From Methanoprimaticola sp047501175 (GTDB taxonomy: Archaea > Thermoplasmatota > Thermoplasmata > Methanomassiliicoccales > Methanomethylophilaceae): a stretch of 64,000 nucleotides of DNA. Below, piece by piece: positions 43,573-52,153 of this stretch; within the stretch, counting starts at the first letter, position 1, and every line of letters starts with the position of its first letter. The notes under the pieces are model-generated. The model was given only the letters and a program-made list of their open reading frames with translations, was not told where the DNA came from and searched no databases. The translations under genes and the position numbers were made by a program. The DNA lies in NCBI RefSeq assembly GCF_047501175.1, contig NZ_JBEQWH010000003.1:185245-249244 (forward strand), read 5' to 3'.

Positions 43573-44457
43573 ATGACTGGCGAAGGCATTAGGAAGAAGA
43601 GAGACCCGATTTTCTCGGTCTGCTTCGTCGTTTTCGTCGTTGCATGCGTAGGTGTCCTCGGCACTTACGTGGACGAACACTACATTCAGACCGACGACAC
43701 TAAGGTCGCCTACGGCGATAAGGTGATGGTGGACTACACCGGAGCCTACTACGCATACTACGGAGAGGATGGCGCCGTTGTCTTCGACACGAGCTACGCC
43801 AGCATCGGGGACAATGACGACATCGTCAAAGCGAACGAGTGGACCTCCAAGAGCAGCTACTCCGACTTCGAGGTCACCGTCGGAAGCGGAAAGGCCCTCG
43901 AGATGTTCGAGAACAGCCTGATCGGACACAAGGTAGGGGACAAGTTCAAGGTCGAGATCCCCGTCGGAGAGGGATACCTCGCACCCGGAGAGGAACAGAC
44001 CGCATCCAAGGACATCACGGTCCCCAGGATCCAGGTCCTGACCAAGGCCCAGTTCGATGCCATATACGAGGACATCGACCTCAAATCCGGACAGACCGCA
44101 ATCACGAGCGCGTACGGATGGCCCGCGACCGCCACGTTCAACGCCAACGACAACACCGTCACCATCGTCAACAACCCTGAGAACGGCGAGACCTACGAGT
44201 ACATCGAGAACGAGGACAGCAAGTTCGGGAAGGTCACCTACAGCGTCACCGGGACCTCCGGGGACATAACGGCCACGATGAACATCACCGACACGACCTC
44301 CGTCGACGGCGGAATCCAGATGCTCAAGGTCGATGTGGACGGCAACCCGATCTACATCACGTCCGTCAGCAACGATGGATACACCTACAAGACCTGCGAA
44401 GAGAAGTGCAACATCACACTCTACTTCGAGATCGAGATCGTCTCCATCAACGCTTGA
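43573..44457 (+). CDS. Membrane-anchored FKBP-type peptidyl-prolyl isomerase
   Basis: 294 residues. One N-terminal helix (IFSVCFVVFVVACVGVLGTYV) places the rest outside the membrane. The FKBP core is at about 40-165: YGDKVMVDYTGAYYAYYG, VVFDTS, then FENSLIGHKVGDKFKVEIPVGEGY. An archaeal-type insert and a long beta-rich C-terminus follow. It should help fold secreted proteins such as the surface proteins of this window. A TATA-like TTTAATTATAAA lies about 35 bases upstream; the ATG at 43573 was chosen to begin the cytoplasmic tail. A strong terminator follows. Confidence 0.88.
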   Translation: MTGEGIRKKRDPIFSVCFVVFVVACVGVLGTYVDEHYIQTDDTKVAYGDKVMVDYTGAYYAYYGEDGAVVFDTSYASIGDNDDIVKANEWTSKSSYSDFEVTVGSGKALEMFENSLIGHKVGDKFKVEIPVGEGYLAPGEEQTASKDITVPRIQVLTKAQFDAIYEDIDLKSGQTAITSAYGWPATATFNANDNTVTIVNNPENGETYEYIENEDSKFGKVTYSVTGTSGDITATMNITDTTSVDGGIQMLKVDVDGNPIYITSVSNDGYTYKTCEEKCNITLYFEIEIVSINA

Positions 44458-44471
44458 GCCGACCAAATCCA

Positions 44472-44505
44472 GAGCCGGGCATGTCCCGGCTCATCTTCTT
44501 TTTTT
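44472..44505 (+). terminator. Strong hairpin with T-run after the FKBP gene
   Basis: GAGCCGGG-CATGT-CCCGGCTC followed within seven bases by seven T. It is the most bacterial-looking terminator in the window and lies between convergent genes. Confidence 0.8.
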
Positions 44506-44550
44506 GATATCTCTTGAAAAATGGGCCCGGAGGCCCAGAGGTTTTCCCGA

Positions 44551-45834
44551 TCAGAGGATCTGCTCGAGCTTGGACAACATGTCGGCCGTGTCCTTCGCGA
44601 GGATCCTGACGATGCGGTCCTTCTTGGAGCCCTTGTCGATGATGGCGTCCGGGACCCCGCGGACCTTCGACAGGGCCTTCCCGGTTGATTCCTGGAGCCT
44701 GTCCTTCACCATGTCCGCGAAGACTATCTTGAGCCCCACCTCCTCCATGATGTCGGGCATGTCGGCGGTGTATGCGAGACTCATGACGCACCTGATCTCG
44801 GGGTGGTTCTCCATGACCGCCAGGAGAACGTACGAGAGGCCCTCTGCTGTCCCGAACTTCGCGGGTCCGCCCTTGTGGATCATCCCGTTGTGGACGTAGA
44901 GCCTCCTGTCTATGGCGGCGATCTGCTCGGGGCCCGAGGCGTTCCTCATGGCCATGGCTATGTTCATGCCCTTCTTCGGGACGAACTCCTCCGGGACCAC
45001 ATCGAGGATCCTTGATGCGGCGGAGTCGAGGGCGTCCAGGATAAGGAATCCCTCGCTGTCCTCCTGCTTCACCATGGGGTTCACGATGAACTCACCACGA
45101 CCCACAGAGTACTGGGTGGCTATGGCCTCCTGGATGAGCTCGCGGGACTTGAACACGGCATTGGCGACATCCATCCCCTTCGCCATATGGGCGGTGATGA
45201 ACGCGGACAGCACGCATCCGCTCCCGTGACCCGCCTTCCCTATCCTCGGATACTCCATCTTGGTGAACTCCGAGGAAAGGTAGAGGAAATCGCTGACGGT
45301 GGGCGCGTTGAAATGCCCTCCTTTCATTAGGACGGCGGACCCGCCCTTCCCGATCAGCTCGGCGGCGAGCCTCTCATCGTCCTTGGTCTTGATCTTCATC
45401 TTCGCCAGGACCTCAGCCTCGGACCTGTTCGGGGTCACGAGTTCGCATATCGGCAACAGCTTCTTCCTCATGGCGTCGGCGAGTCCGTCCCCGGAGAGGG
45501 ACGCCCCTGTGGTCGCGACCATTACCGGGTCTACTATCAGAGGGGCCTCATGGTCCTCAAGGATGTCCGCGACGGTCTCGACGATCCCCGGGCTGTACAG
45601 CATACCCGTCTTGATCGCCTTGACGTCGGCGTCCTTGAGCACCGCCTCCAACTGGAGCTTGACGAACTCCTCTGAGATGGGAAGGATGCCGTCGACCCCG
45701 CAGGTGTTCTGCGCGGTGACGGCGGTGATGACTGCCGCGGGATGGACCCCGACGACGGACATGGCTCTGATATCTGCCTCAATGCCCGCGCCTCCAATCG
45801 AGTCCGAGCCCGCGACCGTGAGTGCGGTTCTCAT
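44551..45834 (-). CDS. thiDN: Bifunctional HMP-phosphate kinase and thiamine-phosphate synthase (ThiD-ThiN)
   Basis: About 427 residues. The ThiD half (1-255) phosphorylates hydroxymethylpyrimidine phosphate: TVAGSDSIGGAGIEADI, TAQNTCGV, IVDPVMVATTGASL and KAGHGSGCVLSAFIT. The ThiN half (about 265-427) is the archaeal thiamine-phosphate synthase domain: RLYVHNGMIHKGGPAKFGTAEG region and SLAYTADMPDIMEEVGL. The fusion is common in archaea. Because thiE is also present, two alternative thiamine-phosphate synthases may exist. The ATG at 45834 was chosen; a TATA-like TTATTAAT lies 20-28 bases upstream. Confidence 0.94.
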   Translation of the reverse strand: MRTALTVAGSDSIGGAGIEADIRAMSVVGVHPAAVITAVTAQNTCGVDGILPISEEFVKLQLEAVLKDADVKAIKTGMLYSPGIVETVADILEDHEAPLIVDPVMVATTGASLSGDGLADAMRKKLLPICELVTPNRSEAEVLAKMKIKTKDDERLAAELIGKGGSAVLMKGGHFNAPTVSDFLYLSSEFTKMEYPRIGKAGHGSGCVLSAFITAHMAKGMDVANAVFKSRELIQEAIATQYSVGRGEFIVNPMVKQEDSEGFLILDALDSAASRILDVVPEEFVPKKGMNIAMAMRNASGPEQIAAIDRRLYVHNGMIHKGGPAKFGTAEGLSYVLLAVMENHPEIRCVMSLAYTADMPDIMEEVGLKIVFADMVKDRLQESTGKALSKVRGVPDAIIDKGSKKDRIVRILAKDTADMLSKLEQIL

Positions 45835-45893
45835 GCACACCCCATATACGCCCATTAATAATGATGTTTAGTCGGAGCCCATTCCATAAACCC

Positions 45894-45899
45894 TATATA
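45894..45899 (+). promoter_or_regulatory. TATA box for the 45922 gene
   Basis: TATATA ends 22 bases before the ATG at 45922. The divergent thiDN gene has its own TATA-like element near 45855. Confidence 0.5.
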
Positions 45900-45921
45900 G
45901 AGTGTCCTTGGTCAAGGATTG

Positions 45922-46287
45922 ATGAAGGTCTTCAGCGTCAACTTTCTCCTGAAAGGAAAAACACCCTACAAGGATCTTGCGCCCGTGTTCCCCGACATCC
46001 TAAAGATGCTCCTGGAGGACATAGGCCAGATGCCCGAAGAGGAGGAGATCCTTCAGATGCTGATAGACCTGAACGTCGCCGACCTGGAGCAGAACAGGAA
46101 ACCCGAGGGATACAACCGCAAGGGAAAGGTCCGTCTCGTCTTCCCCATGGACAGCAACGAGTTCTACATCAAGACCTATATCAAGAACCAGGATCTGAGC
46201 CACATCGCGGATAACATCAGCAACATGCTGACGGCCGCCGGGATCAAGTTCACCACCGCCCAGAACCAGGACGTGGAGTTCGACTGA
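45922..46287 (+). CDS. Hypothetical protein, 121 residues
   Basis: A soluble protein with pattern VFSVNFLLKGKTPYKDLAPV, an acidic helix (GQMPEEEEILQMLIDL), strands (VRLVFPMDSNEFYIKTYIK) and a last helix (LSHIADNISNMLTAAGI). No family recognised. The ATG at 45922 is preceded by a TTG at 45919; the TATA spacing favours the ATG. A single gene between divergent thiDN and the pyl leader region. Confidence 0.65.
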   Translation: MKVFSVNFLLKGKTPYKDLAPVFPDILKMLLEDIGQMPEEEEILQMLIDLNVADLEQNRKPEGYNRKGKVRLVFPMDSNEFYIKTYIKNQDLSHIADNISNMLTAAGIKFTTAQNQDVEFD

Positions 46288-46594
46288 CCTCCATCGCAAA
46301 CCCCACAACCCCCTTATCCCATCTTCTCCCGACCCAATAGGCCCCAAGTCCAAATACGATGACGGCATACTCCGGATGGTGATTGGAGCACCTTACATCC
46401 AACAATATAAATGATGTCATTCCCTTGAACACCAATATTTATATGTTGTGTTGAATGGTTTCAATCCTCAAAAACATATATTTAAATCCTTCACTTATAT
46501 GGAGGATGAGGGCCGAAATCGTCCATAAAATGGACAATTTTGATCTGACCGTTGGAAAACGGTTAAATATGGTCCAAAAGGCTCTCTGCCATAA
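46288..46594 (+). promoter_or_regulatory. AT-rich leader region of the pyrrolysine locus
   Basis: About 307 bases without a convincing gene. AT-rich TATA-like stretches lie at 46431-46447 and 46475-46486. Two small hairpins follow: GTCCAT-AAA-ATGGAC (46521-46535) and CCGTT-GGAA-AACGG (46549-46562). TTAAATAT at 46563-46570 is 25-30 bases before the tRNA and is the likely pylT TATA box. The hairpins could mark an earlier transcript end or a regulatory site. Confidence 0.5.
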
Positions 46595-46662
46595 GGAGGG
46601 CGGTCCGGCGACCAGCGGGTCTCTAAAACCTAGCCAGCGGGGATCGACACCCCGGCCTTTCG
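46595..46662 (+). tRNA. pylT: tRNA-Pyl, anticodon CUA
   Basis: 68 bases. Acceptor stem GGAGGGC with GCCTTTC, discriminator G at 46662; CCA is not fully encoded (CCT follows). D arm GGT-CCGGCG-ACC joins the acceptor stem with no base between. The anticodon stem has a one-base bulge (GC-GGGT with ACCT-A-GC), and the loop CTCTAAA puts the anticodon CTA at 46623-46625. T arm CGGGG-ATCGACA-CCCCG. Three-base variable region (CAG). These are the unusual features known from Methanomassiliicoccales tRNA-Pyl. It reads UAG as pyrrolysine and is charged by PylS, encoded 20 bases downstream. Confidence 0.95.
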
Positions 46663-46681
46663 CCTATGGCAGTGTTATCAA

Positions 46682-47503
46682 ATGACAGGATTCACGGACC
46701 CCCAGATACAGCACCTTATGGAGTATGGAGACGAAGACTACAACCACATGGACTTCTCGGACCTTGCCGAACGCGACAAGCAGTTCGCCAAGATAATGTC
46801 CAGGACCGAGGCCGCGAACAACGCCGAGGTCAGGGAGCTCATTGGTTCGCCGACGAGACACGATCTCTCCAGGCTCGAGTGCAGGATCGCGGACGCCCTC
46901 GTGGCGAGAGGGTTCATAGAGGTCAGGACGCCCACCATCATATCCACGCAGCAGCTCGCGAAGATGACCATCACCCCCGACCAGCCGCTGTACAAGCAGG
47001 TCTTCTTCATAGATGACAAACGTGCGCTGAGGCCCATGCTGGCACCCAATCTGTACGTGGTCATGCGCAGGCTCAGGGAGCACACCGACGGCCCGGTGAG
47101 GATATTCGAGATCGGACAATGCTTCAGAAAGGAGTCCAAGAGCTACAGGCACCTCGAGGAGTTCACCATGATGAACCTGGTGGAGCTCGGACCCGAGGGC
47201 GACCCGGTCGATTCCCTCAAGACATACATAGGGGACATCATGGAGGCCGCCGGGCTCGACTACACGCTGTCCAGGGAGGAGTCCGACGTGTACGTCGAGA
47301 CCCTGGACGTCGAGGTGAACGGGACGGAGGTCGCCTCCGGGGCCGTGGGACCCCACAGGCTGGACGCGGCACACGACATCCACGAGGCATGGGCCGGCGT
47401 GGGATTCGGACTGGAGAGGCTGCTGATGCTCAAGAACGAGAAGAGCAGCGTCAGGAAGACCGGCAAGAGCAACACCTACCTCAACGGGAACAAGATCGAC
47501 TGA
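46682..47503 (+). CDS. pylS: Pyrrolysyl-tRNA synthetase, catalytic domain only
   Basis: 273 residues. It attaches pyrrolysine to tRNA-Pyl. It is a class II synthetase: RPMLAPNLYVVMRRL, motif 2 in FEIGQCFRKESKSYRHLEEF, EFTMMNL with the amide-recognising asparagine, and motif 3 GVGFGLERLLM. The C-terminus SNTYLNGNKID matches the family end. There is no N-terminal PylSn domain, and none is encoded next to it, so this is the delta-N class of Methanomassiliicoccales. The ATG follows the tRNA by 20 bases, so one transcript may carry both. Confidence 0.97.
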   Translation: MTGFTDPQIQHLMEYGDEDYNHMDFSDLAERDKQFAKIMSRTEAANNAEVRELIGSPTRHDLSRLECRIADALVARGFIEVRTPTIISTQQLAKMTITPDQPLYKQVFFIDDKRALRPMLAPNLYVVMRRLREHTDGPVRIFEIGQCFRKESKSYRHLEEFTMMNLVELGPEGDPVDSLKTYIGDIMEAAGLDYTLSREESDVYVETLDVEVNGTEVASGAVGPHRLDAAHDIHEAWAGVGFGLERLLMLKNEKSSVRKTGKSNTYLNGNKID

Positions 47504-47526
47504 TACCATGACCGGAGGTGGCTAGG

Positions 47527-48687
47527 ATGAGACTATGCATTGTCGGCGGAGCCCTGCAGGGCATGGAGGCCGCGTTCCTGGGAAGGAAGGCCGGCTATGA
47601 GACTGTCTTGATGGACAGGAGGGAGAACGCCCCCGCGCTCTCGATATGCGACGAACCGCATGTCCTGAACCCGCTGGAGGATCCCGAAAGGGCATTGGAG
47701 ATATTCAGGACCTGCGATGCGGTCCTCCCGGCATGCGAGGAGCATGACCTGCTGGAGCTTCTGGACGGCATCCTGAGGGATGCGGGCATCCCGTTCCTGT
47801 TCGACCTCCATGCCTATGACACATCGCAATCGAAGCTGGAGTCCAACAGGCTGATGCAGTCCGTCGGAGTCCCTCTGCCGGGACACTGGCCGGAGTGCGG
47901 GTTCCCGGTCGTCGTGAAGCCCTCATCCCAGAGCGGGAGCGTCGGCGTGACCGTGGCCCACAGCCAGGAGGAGATCGACGAGGGGCTCGAAAGGATCGAG
48001 AGGCTCGATGACGAGCCCGTGATCCAGGAGTTCGTCCATGGGAAGAGCATCTCCCTCGAGGTGATCGGCGACGGGGAGGAGTCCGTGCCCTACGTGACGA
48101 CGGAGGTCGTCCTCGATGGGGGATACGACTGCAAGGAGGTCCGCTGCTACCCCACGATACTGGACGAGGAGCAGGAGAGGGACTTCGCGAGATACTCGAA
48201 GCTCACGGCGGAGGGGCTCGGACTGAAGGGCCTGATGGACGTGGAGGCCATCCTCACCCCGAAGGGCCTCAGGTTCCTGGAGATAGACGCGCGCATACCC
48301 AGCCAGACGCCGGCCGCGATCCTCACCGGCACGGGCGTGAACCTCCTGGAGCAGCTGGTCCTGTCCCGGACCACGGGACGGAAGCCCCTGACGAGGTCCG
48401 GACGCTCCGGGATATACTGGCATCTGCACTTCAGGGACGGGGTCCTCAGGACCACCGGCGAGAAGGAGTTCTCCCACGTCCTGAGACCCAGGATGGAGTC
48501 TGGCCTGTTCGGGTCCGACGACTCCATAAGCGACTACTCCCCGGGCAAGAGGGAATGGCACGGGACCTTCATGGTCTCCGGGGCCACGCCCGAGGAGGCA
48601 GAGGACCGCCGCCTGTCGGTGATACGGGCGATAATGGACAGCTGCGCCGCAGAGAGGTTCGACGACCTGTCCCCAAAGGAGGTTTGA
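47527..48687 (+). CDS. pylC: 3-methylornithine--L-lysine ligase
   Basis: 386 residues, ATP-grasp family. It joins 3-methylornithine to the epsilon-amino group of lysine in pyrrolysine synthesis. The N-terminus LCIVGGALQGMEAAFLGRKAG is typical, then VVVKPSSQSGSVGVTV (ATP site), IQEFVHGKSISLEVIGDG and LRFLEIDARIPSQTPA (metal site). A strong ribosome site GGAGGTG (47514-47520) six bases before the ATG fixes the start. In known clusters pylB stands between pylS and pylC; here only 23 bases separate them. Confidence 0.95.
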   Translation: MRLCIVGGALQGMEAAFLGRKAGYETVLMDRRENAPALSICDEPHVLNPLEDPERALEIFRTCDAVLPACEEHDLLELLDGILRDAGIPFLFDLHAYDTSQSKLESNRLMQSVGVPLPGHWPECGFPVVVKPSSQSGSVGVTVAHSQEEIDEGLERIERLDDEPVIQEFVHGKSISLEVIGDGEESVPYVTTEVVLDGGYDCKEVRCYPTILDEEQERDFARYSKLTAEGLGLKGLMDVEAILTPKGLRFLEIDARIPSQTPAAILTGTGVNLLEQLVLSRTTGRKPLTRSGRSGIYWHLHFRDGVLRTTGEKEFSHVLRPRMESGLFGSDDSISDYSPGKREWHGTFMVSGATPEEAEDRRLSVIRAIMDSCAAERFDDLSPKEV

Positions 48688-48690
48688 GAA

Positions 48691-49512
48691 ATGACGAGAC
48701 TTACAGAGGATGTCATCTGGGGTGTCCCCGATGACAAAATGGACCTTGACGGCAGGCTGATGAAGGCCACCGGGAAGACCGTCAAGGGGATCGCCCTGGA
48801 GGCGGCAGGGCTGGACATGGACGACTACGACCTGTCCAGGTTCACCGCCGCGGCCGTGCCCGTCACATCGGGGCTCGGGATAATCGGAGGGTTCGCGAAA
48901 TCCGTGGACGCCATCACCGCCAGGCTCGGCATGAGGAGCTACGTCACCGAGAGCACGGACGTCGCCGGCTTCGCCGAGGCGGTCGGCAAGGGCACCGACA
49001 TCATAATGATGTCCGACGACCCCATGTTCATCTCGTACAACACGCTGGAGAGGAAGTACACCGACAACTCCTGGGGCACCGCGATGGGCTACGCGGTCTG
49101 TCTCAAGAACGCCGCCAAGGGGGTCGAGGGGAAGGACGTGCTCGTGGTCGGGTCAGGCAGGGTCGGCACATGGGCGACCAAGATCCTGATCGGATGGGGT
49201 GCGAACGTGACCGTCACGGACATCATCCACGAGAAGGCCGAGGCGCTGACGTCCCTGGGCGCGAAAGCCGAGAGGAACGTCGAGAAGGCGGTGTCCGACA
49301 ATACACTATTGATAAATGCTGCCCCGTACATAATTCCCGGAGAGATAATCGCGCAGGGCTCGATAATCTCGAGCCCGGGGGTGCCGCACTACTACGACCT
49401 GGAGGGAAGGACCCGCTGCAAGGCGATAATCCACGACCCCCTGGAGATAGGCACCGCGGTCATGGCGGTGAACAGCGCTGCATACACGATAAAGAAAGAG
49501 ATGAGATCATGA
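48691..49512 (+). CDS. pylD: Pyrrolysine synthase dehydrogenase
   Basis: 273 residues. It oxidises L-lysine-N6-3-methylornithine so that the ring of pyrrolysine closes. It has a Rossmann NAD domain with VLVVGSGRVGTWATKILIG (glycine loop). The N-terminal LTEDVIWGVPDDKMDLDGRL and YDLSRFTAAAVPVTSGLGII are typical of PylD. AAAGGAGG just before the ATG is a good ribosome site. The stop overlaps the ramA start. Confidence 0.96.
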   Translation: MTRLTEDVIWGVPDDKMDLDGRLMKATGKTVKGIALEAAGLDMDDYDLSRFTAAAVPVTSGLGIIGGFAKSVDAITARLGMRSYVTESTDVAGFAEAVGKGTDIIMMSDDPMFISYNTLERKYTDNSWGTAMGYAVCLKNAAKGVEGKDVLVVGSGRVGTWATKILIGWGANVTVTDIIHEKAEALTSLGAKAERNVEKAVSDNTLLINAAPYIIPGEIIAQGSIISSPGVPHYYDLEGRTRCKAIIHDPLEIGTAVMAVNSAAYTIKKEMRS

Positions 49513-51137
49513 GATACGGCATTGCACTAGACCTCGGGACCAGCGGATTCCGCTGCCAGGCAGTGGATCTGGACACCGGCGAGACCGTTGCGACGGCCAT
49601 CACGGAGCGCCATCCCATCCCTGGAATGAACGTCATCGACCACGTCAACTTCGCCATGAAGGCCGGGGAGGACGTCGCCAACGGCCTGATGATAGAGACG
49701 ATCAACAACCTGTTCGCAGAGTTCGGCATCGACCTCTCCTGCGTGGAGAAGATCGGTGTCTGCGGCAACCCCTTCCAGCTCTCCCTGTTCCAGAACATCG
49801 AGATCCGCGACCTCGCATACGCGGGGAAGAACATGCTGAAGGACCTCGGGGTGGTGTCCCCTCCCAGGAACGGGGACATCGTGTCCGCGGAGTCCCTTGG
49901 GCTCAAAGGCATGCCCAAGGCCGAGGTCATCATACCTCCCGCCGTCAGGCACGAGATCGGTGCGGACGCCATCGCCATGATGATGGAGACCGACATCCTC
50001 GACGTCAAGGAACCGTGCATCGTCGTGGACTACGGGACCAACGCGGAGATGGCCCTGGTCGTCAACGGCAAGATCTACAGCGGGTCCGCCGCCGCGGGAC
50101 CCGCATTGGAAGGACAGCAGATCCAGCGCGGGATGCTCGCCGCACCCGGCGCACTGAGCGAGATCGAGATCACCGACGACGGATGGAAGTGCTATGTCCT
50201 CGACGACACGCTTGCCCCCGTGGAGGGCGATGTGATCGACCCGCTCACCGGTAAGGTCATCGCGGAAGGTCCGATGCACGGGAAGGCCGTGGGCATCACG
50301 GGTACCGGGGTCATCGCCGCGCTCGCCAACGGGATGAGAGCGGGCATCATAGTCCCTCCCAAGATCAACACGCCGACCGGCACCCTGATCCTCCAGGACG
50401 GCATCGAGATCACATCCAACGATGTGGACGAGGCCGGAAAGGCCATCGGAGCGCTCCGCGCCGGGTTCCTGACCCTCATGGATGCGGCCGGGCTCTGGGT
50501 GGACGACGTCAGGACCGCATACATGTCCGGGGCCTCCGGACTGTACGTGGACGCCCGCAAGGCGATGGATGTCGGGATGGTCACCCCCGGCGCCAAGAAG
50601 ATCATCCAGTTCGGGAACACGTCCATCGGGCTCGCGAGGAAGATCGTCCACGGACAGGTGGACCTCGACAGCCTCAGGGAGTTCGCGAAACAGCTCCGCG
50701 CGGACCACGTCATGTTCGCGACATCGGACGTGTTCAAGAACCTCTACTCGGTCGAGTACTCGGTCTGGTGCACCGGGATGCCGATGAGCATGTACAACGA
50801 CATGCTCGACATGTACTCCCTGAAGCACATCCCCGACGTCATATCCTCCGCGGACACCGAGGTCACGAGACTGGCCAAGAGGGACCTGCCCGACACCGAG
50901 AAGTGCAAGGTGAGGATGATCAAGTCCGGGATGATCCTGTCCGGGGTCGTGGAAAGATGCATCGGATGCAAGAAGTGCGTCAAGGAGTGTCCGGAGAAGG
51001 CTCTGACGATCCTGCCCGAGGGCGTGTCGAAGTACAAGGCGCAGATCGAGTCCGACCGCTGTGCCGGGACCGCATGCAGAAGGTGCGAGAGGATATGCCC
51101 CGAGAAGGTCCTTCGCACCCTCGACCTGAAACTCTGA
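49509..51137 (+). CDS. ramA: Methylamine methyltransferase corrinoid protein reductive activase
   Basis: 542 residues. It reduces the inactive Co(II) corrinoid of the methylamine corrinoid proteins to Co(I) with ATP. An ASKHA-type ATPase part shows YGIALDLGTSGFRCQAVDL, CIVVDYGTNAEMAL and GITGTGVIAALANG. The C-terminus has two 4Fe-4S ferredoxin motifs, CIGCKKCVKECPE and a variant CAGTACRRCERICPE. The ATG overlaps pylD by four bases. It links the pyl genes directly to methylamine use; the methyltransferase genes themselves are not in the window. Confidence 0.96.
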   Translation: MRYGIALDLGTSGFRCQAVDLDTGETVATAITERHPIPGMNVIDHVNFAMKAGEDVANGLMIETINNLFAEFGIDLSCVEKIGVCGNPFQLSLFQNIEIRDLAYAGKNMLKDLGVVSPPRNGDIVSAESLGLKGMPKAEVIIPPAVRHEIGADAIAMMMETDILDVKEPCIVVDYGTNAEMALVVNGKIYSGSAAAGPALEGQQIQRGMLAAPGALSEIEITDDGWKCYVLDDTLAPVEGDVIDPLTGKVIAEGPMHGKAVGITGTGVIAALANGMRAGIIVPPKINTPTGTLILQDGIEITSNDVDEAGKAIGALRAGFLTLMDAAGLWVDDVRTAYMSGASGLYVDARKAMDVGMVTPGAKKIIQFGNTSIGLARKIVHGQVDLDSLREFAKQLRADHVMFATSDVFKNLYSVEYSVWCTGMPMSMYNDMLDMYSLKHIPDVISSADTEVTRLAKRDLPDTEKCKVRMIKSGMILSGVVERCIGCKKCVKECPEKALTILPEGVSKYKAQIESDRCAGTACRRCERICPEKVLRTLDLKL

Positions 51138-51149
51138 GGAAACGATTTC

Positions 51150-51172
51150 GGGGAGGAGACATCCTCCTCCCC
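51150..51172. terminator. Two-way hairpin after ramA
   Basis: GGGGAGGAG-ACATC-CTCCTCCCC, a perfect 9-base stem 12 bases after the ramA stop, between convergent genes. Confidence 0.65.
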
Positions 51173-51181
51173 ATTCTCACA

Positions 51182-51676
51182 TCACTTTATCAGGACGCTG
51201 CTGACGCCGCGACAGGCCCTGATCTCGGATATCGCCCCGTCGGGGATCCTTCCGTAAACGACGACCAGGAAGACGGCGCCATCGGGCCCGTTCTCGTCCA
51301 CCATCGCCTGTCTGACGGACACCCCGTGCTTGTAGAGGACGGCGGTGATCTCGGCGAGGATACCAGGCATCTTAGCGTCCGTAGGGGAGATGACAATGGA
51401 CGAGCATCCTATCTCCGGTGCGAGGTCGACCATAGACAGGGTGCATCTGAGCTTGGAGAAGATCGCATCCAGCTCCGGAATGGAGGATATCCTCGTCAGA
51501 GCGGCACGCACGACCCTGCGGTCCACGCCTGCGGCCTCCCCGATCGCACAATCCCCCTGTTTGATGTCTCCGCAATATGCGTGAGCATCCTCCACCCTTA
51601 TCCCGAGCTCCATGAGGAGCTTGACGACTTTCCTCTGTGAAGGATGGGCAGAAAAGTAAGTTTCCATTATGTCCAT
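51182..51676 (-). CDS. HTH and ACT domain regulator of amino acid metabolism
   Basis: 164 residues. The N-terminal half (20-65) looks like a helix-turn-helix (VVKLLMELGIRVEDAHAYCG, then IGEAAGVDRRVVRAALTRI). The C-terminal half (95-164) is an ACT domain (PGILAEITAVLYKHGVSVRQA), which usually binds an amino acid. This pairing is a known archaeal type of amino acid regulator. Divergent from chorismate mutase, so control of aromatic amino acid synthesis is a fair guess. Confidence 0.82.
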   Translation of the reverse strand: MDIMETYFSAHPSQRKVVKLLMELGIRVEDAHAYCGDIKQGDCAIGEAAGVDRRVVRAALTRISSIPELDAIFSKLRCTLSMVDLAPEIGCSSIVISPTDAKMPGILAEITAVLYKHGVSVRQAMVDENGPDGAVFLVVVYGRIPDGAISEIRACRGVSSVLIK

Positions 51677-51817
51677 GCACTTGTATGAATGAAATCATTG
51701 ATAAACATTTTTGTTCATCGATAAGGCGTCAAGACCCATCCAATAGCAGGGAATAACCATATGACAGAGGTGGGTCAACCCCCAACCCATAAATAATCGC
51801 CAGATGTAGCATCCCAT

Positions 51818-52090
51818 ATGGCAGACATTGAGGAGCTGAGATCACAGATCGAGGCGATCGACGAGGAGATCATAGACCTCATCGCCACCCGCATGGAGAT
51901 CGCAGACGAACTCGCAAAGGCCAAGAAGATCTCGCATCAGCGTTACTGGGACGACGAGAAGGAGCGCGAGGTCAAGCAGCACTACCGCGAGCTCTGCGAG
52001 GAGGTAAGCCTCACGGAGTTCGAGGCCACCCAGATAGCCGAGGTCATACTGTCCATCTCCAAGGAGAGGCAAAAACACCTCTACGAATGA
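51818..52090 (+). CDS. aroQ: Chorismate mutase, AroQ type
   Basis: 90 residues, all helical. It converts chorismate to prephenate for phenylalanine and tyrosine. The pattern IEELRSQIEAIDEEIIDLI, then TRMEIADELAKAKK and DDEKEREV, carries the active-site arginines, lysine and glutamate of the AroQ fold. Free-standing, as in many archaea. The ACT regulator is divergent. Confidence 0.92.
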   Translation: MADIEELRSQIEAIDEEIIDLIATRMEIADELAKAKKISHQRYWDDEKEREVKQHYRELCEEVSLTEFEATQIAEVILSISKERQKHLYE

Positions 52091-52153
52091 GTTCTGAGCT
52101 CCCGTCCGAGGCAAACAGCGATTTTCATATAGGCATCGGCCGATATCAATCAC

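Noticed and set aside
46455..46685. Small open frame covering the tRNA-Pyl
   Set aside because: It runs through a well-folded tRNA and has no family match, so it is not a gene.
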